Shown in pieces: positions 62,135 through 64,000 of a stretch of DNA of 64,000 nt. The DNA is from Nesterenkonia sp. Act20 (GTDB taxonomy: Bacteria; Actinomycetota; Actinomycetes; Actinomycetales; Micrococcaceae). The first letter of the stretch is position 1; each line of letters starts with the position of its first letter. Where the stretch lies: the NCBI RefSeq assembly GCF_019173455.1, contig NZ_JADPQH010000002.1, forward strand, positions 697,490-761,489, given 5' to 3'. Below the pieces are notes generated by a model. It had not been told where the DNA came from and did not search any database. It saw only the letters and a list, made by a program, of their open reading frames with translations. The translations under genes were made by a program, and so were the position numbers.

Positions 62135-62931
62135 CGGGACTCTGCCGACCCCAGAGCGGCGGAAGAGCTGCTGGCGGAAGCCGCGGCGTCGTCGGCGTCA
62201 GAACTCTCCGTGTCGGAGCCGTTGGTCTCGGCGTCGGAGCCGTTGGTCTCGGCGTCGGAGCCGTTGGTCTCAGCGTCGGAGCCGTTGGTCTCAGCGTCGG
62301 AGCCGTCGGCGCTGAGGTCCTCCTCGAGCGCCGTGCTGATCAGCGCGCTGAGCGTCCCGGGCTCCGCGACCCCGAGGATTCGGGAGGACACGCGGCCCTG
62401 CTTGTCCAGCACCAGGGTGGTGGGCACCGCTGAGGGCGGCACATAGTCGGTCATGGCGAGCATGACATCGCCGTCGCGATCCTCCATCGAGGGGTACTCG
62501 ATGCCGAAGTTTCGCTCGAAGGCCTCTGCCGTGGGCTCGGTGTCGCGGGTGTTGACGCCGTAGAACTGCACACCCTCGGGGCTGAACTCCTCGTGGAGGT
62601 CGGCCAGGTCGGGGGCCTCGACGCGACAGGGGGCACAGGCGGCGTACCAGAAGTTGATCACGGTGACTTCACCCTCCCAGCTTGCCGCGCTGACCGCAGA
62701 GCCGTCGAAGAGGGTGGATTCGAACTCCACGGGCTCGCCACGTTCCGCCGGCGCGATCTCCTGCACCGAGCCGTCGCCGGCCACATAGTTGGTGCCGTCG
62801 TTCTGGGCGCGCTGGGCCAGCTGATCATTGCCGGAGCTGCACCCGGTCAGCGCGAGGGCGGAGGCAAGCGCCACCGCAGCCAGCGCGCGGAGGCGCGGGG
62901 TCTGTGCGAATCGATCAACGGAGACGGTCAT
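62131..62931 (-). CDS. resA: TlpA/ResA-type thiol-disulphide oxidoreductase, lipoprotein
   Basis: The 266-residue protein has a lipoprotein signal with lipobox ALTGC at about residues 27-31, then a thioredoxin fold with active-site YAACAPCRVEAP. It keeps the CXXCH cysteines of apocytochrome c reduced. The C terminus is unusual: four tandem NGSDAET-type heptapeptides followed by a Ser/Ala/Asp tail. It is first in the resA-ccdA-resB-ccsB operon. Confidence 0.92.
   Translation of the reverse strand: MTVSVDRFAQTPRLRALAAVALASALALTGCSSGNDQLAQRAQNDGTNYVAGDGSVQEIAPAERGEPVEFESTLFDGSAVSAASWEGEVTVINFWYAACAPCRVEAPDLADLHEEFSPEGVQFYGVNTRDTEPTAEAFERNFGIEYPSMEDRDGDVMLAMTDYVPPSAVPTTLVLDKQGRVSSRILGVAEPGTLSALISTALEEDLSADGSDAETNGSDAETNGSDAETNGSDAETNGSDTESSDADDAAASASSSSAALGSAESR
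62212..62304. repeat. 21-nt tandem repeat inside resA
   Basis: GTCGGAGCCGTTGGTCTCGGC recurs with starts at 62212, 62233, 62254, 62275 and 62296, the last truncated, with one-base changes. It codes on the minus strand for the heptapeptide DAETNGS. The unit is a multiple of three, so length changes keep the frame. Confidence 0.9.
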
Positions 62932-63059
62932 GCGCTGCGGTGTCCAGATCTGAAGAGGGAGCCAGGGTCAGCCGAGAACTAATTCTACAGTCCGTAGAAC
63001 TGCCTGCGAAGCAGAAGTCAGCGAGTCAGCGACTCACCCCGGGGAGCTGAAGCTGCGGA

Positions 63060-63761
63060 TCAGGCTCCGGGAAGGTTGGCAGCGTCCTTGAGCAGCTCGC
63101 GATTCGGCTCGGCGTAGCTCACCGACTCCACTCCGTCGCGCCCCAGGTGCAGGGAGGTCACGGAGGTCAGTGAACATTCGCGGTCCCTTGGGTCGTGCCA
63201 CAGCGGACGGTCCTCGGCCCAGAGGCGGGTCACCCAGATGGGCAGCTGGTGGGAGACGATCACGACTTCAGCGCCTTCTCCATGGGCCGCCACGGCCTGG
63301 TCGGAGAGGTCCTTGACTGCCGCCAGCACCCGGCTGACCTGCGACTTATAGGGCTCACCCCAGGAGGGCCGCAGGGGGTTGACCAGCAGCGGCCACCAGC
63401 GGGGGTTCCGCAGCGCTCGCTTGACCTCGGAGAGTCCCTCGAAGGCATTCTCGGCCTCGAGCACCCGGTCCTCCACGGTGACCGGCAGCCCCAGCCGTTC
63501 GGCGATCGGGGCCGCCGTCTCCTGCGCCCGCTGCAGCGGCGAGGCCGCCAGCAGGTGCACCGGTCGGCCGGCCTCGGCTCGGTCGTGAAAGTGTTCGGCA
63601 ATGCCTCGGGCCATCTGCGCTCCGAGATCGGAGAGTCCGAACCCGGGGAGGCGTCCATAGAGGACCCTCTGCGGGTTGTGGACTTCCCCGTGGCGCACCA
63701 GGTGCACGGTGGAGACTGACTGTGCGGACCTGCGGAGATCCTTCGTGTCCCGACGTTGCAT
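63060..63761 (-). CDS. Histidine phosphatase family protein
   Basis: The 233-residue protein has the phosphoglycerate-mutase-like motif VHLVRHGEVHN, LLAASPLQRAQETAAPIA and VVIVSHQLPIWV. The substrate is unknown. ATG 63761 follows AAGACT by 7 nt, another leaderless-type start; upstream in-frame residues lack similarity. It is separated by 128 nt from resA. Confidence 0.85.
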   Translation of the reverse strand: MQRRDTKDLRRSAQSVSTVHLVRHGEVHNPQRVLYGRLPGFGLSDLGAQMARGIAEHFHDRAEAGRPVHLLAASPLQRAQETAAPIAERLGLPVTVEDRVLEAENAFEGLSEVKRALRNPRWWPLLVNPLRPSWGEPYKSQVSRVLAAVKDLSDQAVAAHGEGAEVVIVSHQLPIWVTRLWAEDRPLWHDPRDRECSLTSVTSLHLGRDGVESVSYAEPNRELLKDAANLPGA

Positions 63762-63949
63762 AGTTCTCAGTCTTGCAGAGTTTCCCTGCGGACCCCCACT
63801 TCTCCCGTGTGCTGTGTCACCGCAGGCGAGACGTGCACGGTGTGGTGAGCCCCGCGACGCCGATACAGTAGGGCGGAGATCAGAGCGTCCGAACCTGCGG
63901 AGCACAGTCCATGTGATCAGTTGGCTCGGTCGCGGAGGAGGGAACTTCC

Positions 63950-64000
63950 ATGAGCAGCACCCCCGAGGGAAACCGACCGCCGGAACAGCCACGCTGGGGC
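63950..64000 (+). CDS. Start of an unidentified gene (cut by window end)
   Basis: ATG 63950 follows GGAGGAGGG by 7 nt and opens a frame MSSTPEGNRPPEQPRWG to the end. A Pro/Glu-rich polar start of this kind often precedes membrane helices, but 17 residues do not identify it. Confidence 0.55.
   Translation, partial: MSSTPEGNRPPEQPRWG

Noticed and set aside
62212-62304. CRISPR-like repeat array
   Set aside because: The repeats are contiguous without spacers and encode part of ResA in frame.

Overview
This window comes from a high-GC actinobacterium. The gene content and order fit the Micrococcales, probably Micrococcaceae and perhaps close to Nesterenkonia. The genus is an inference from gene families; no marker here settles it. 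The pointers are a complete menaquinone (men) gene set, system II cytochrome c maturation (CcdA, ResA, ResB, CcsB), a MocR-type regulator, DUF4229 and DUF2332 proteins, and many starts that look leaderless, with a TAGACT-like -10 box 6-9 nt before ATG or GTG. No transposase, integrase, CRISPR array, rRNA or phage structural gene was seen.

Region 1 (1-8194) is assimilatory nitrate and nitrite reduction: the 3' end of a molybdopterin nitrate reductase, its FAD/[2Fe-2S] electron-transfer partner, nirB-cobA-hemD (siroheme-dependent nitrite reductase plus two siroheme-pathway enzymes) on the minus strand, and nirD-chelatase on the plus strand. Region 2 (8195-14400) has an orphan SNF2-type helicase, two tRNA genes (Met, Thr), a cold-shock-type DEAD-box RNA helicase with a long leader, and a MOSC protein. 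Region 3 (14401-22835) has cbs-metB, an AlkA-type glycosylase, thioredoxin, tRNA-Tyr, a MocR regulator, a MetE-like methyltransferase, a YajQ-type protein and a small membrane protein. Region 4 (23011-28000) has a Na/Pi cotransporter, HtpX, an FprA-type reductase, a SUKH-like protein and a HIT hydrolase.

Region 5 (28009-34503) is menaquinone synthesis: polyprenyl synthase, menG, menF, menD, menC. Region 6 (34547-47675) is a set of accessory and envelope genes: two PAP2 phosphatases, an MBL hydrolase, an AGCS symporter, a fatty-acid desaturase, a two-component system, an S9 peptidase, a methyltransferase, DUF2332 and TenA. Menaquinone genes resume with menB (47861-48850), then menE and menA (55341-57421). 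They are followed by two small membrane proteins, the cytochrome c maturation operon resA-ccdA-resB-ccsB, a histidine phosphatase, and the first 17 codons of a further gene.

Between menB and menE sits a one-direction block (48959-54760): a LigM/DesA-type tetrahydrofolate-dependent O-demethylase, PurU, MetF, FolE and a fused DhaKL kinase. It looks like a self-contained module that takes methyl groups from a methoxylated substrate onto THF and oxidises them towards formate. It has its own AT-rich promoter, a separate operator-like palindrome before dhaKL, and visibly less GC-rich spacers than its surroundings. It is the most interesting system in the window. Other notable items are a four-copy nested palindrome between tenA and menB, a pair of matching hairpin elements around a small membrane-protein gene, and the orphan SNF2 gene beside tRNA genes.
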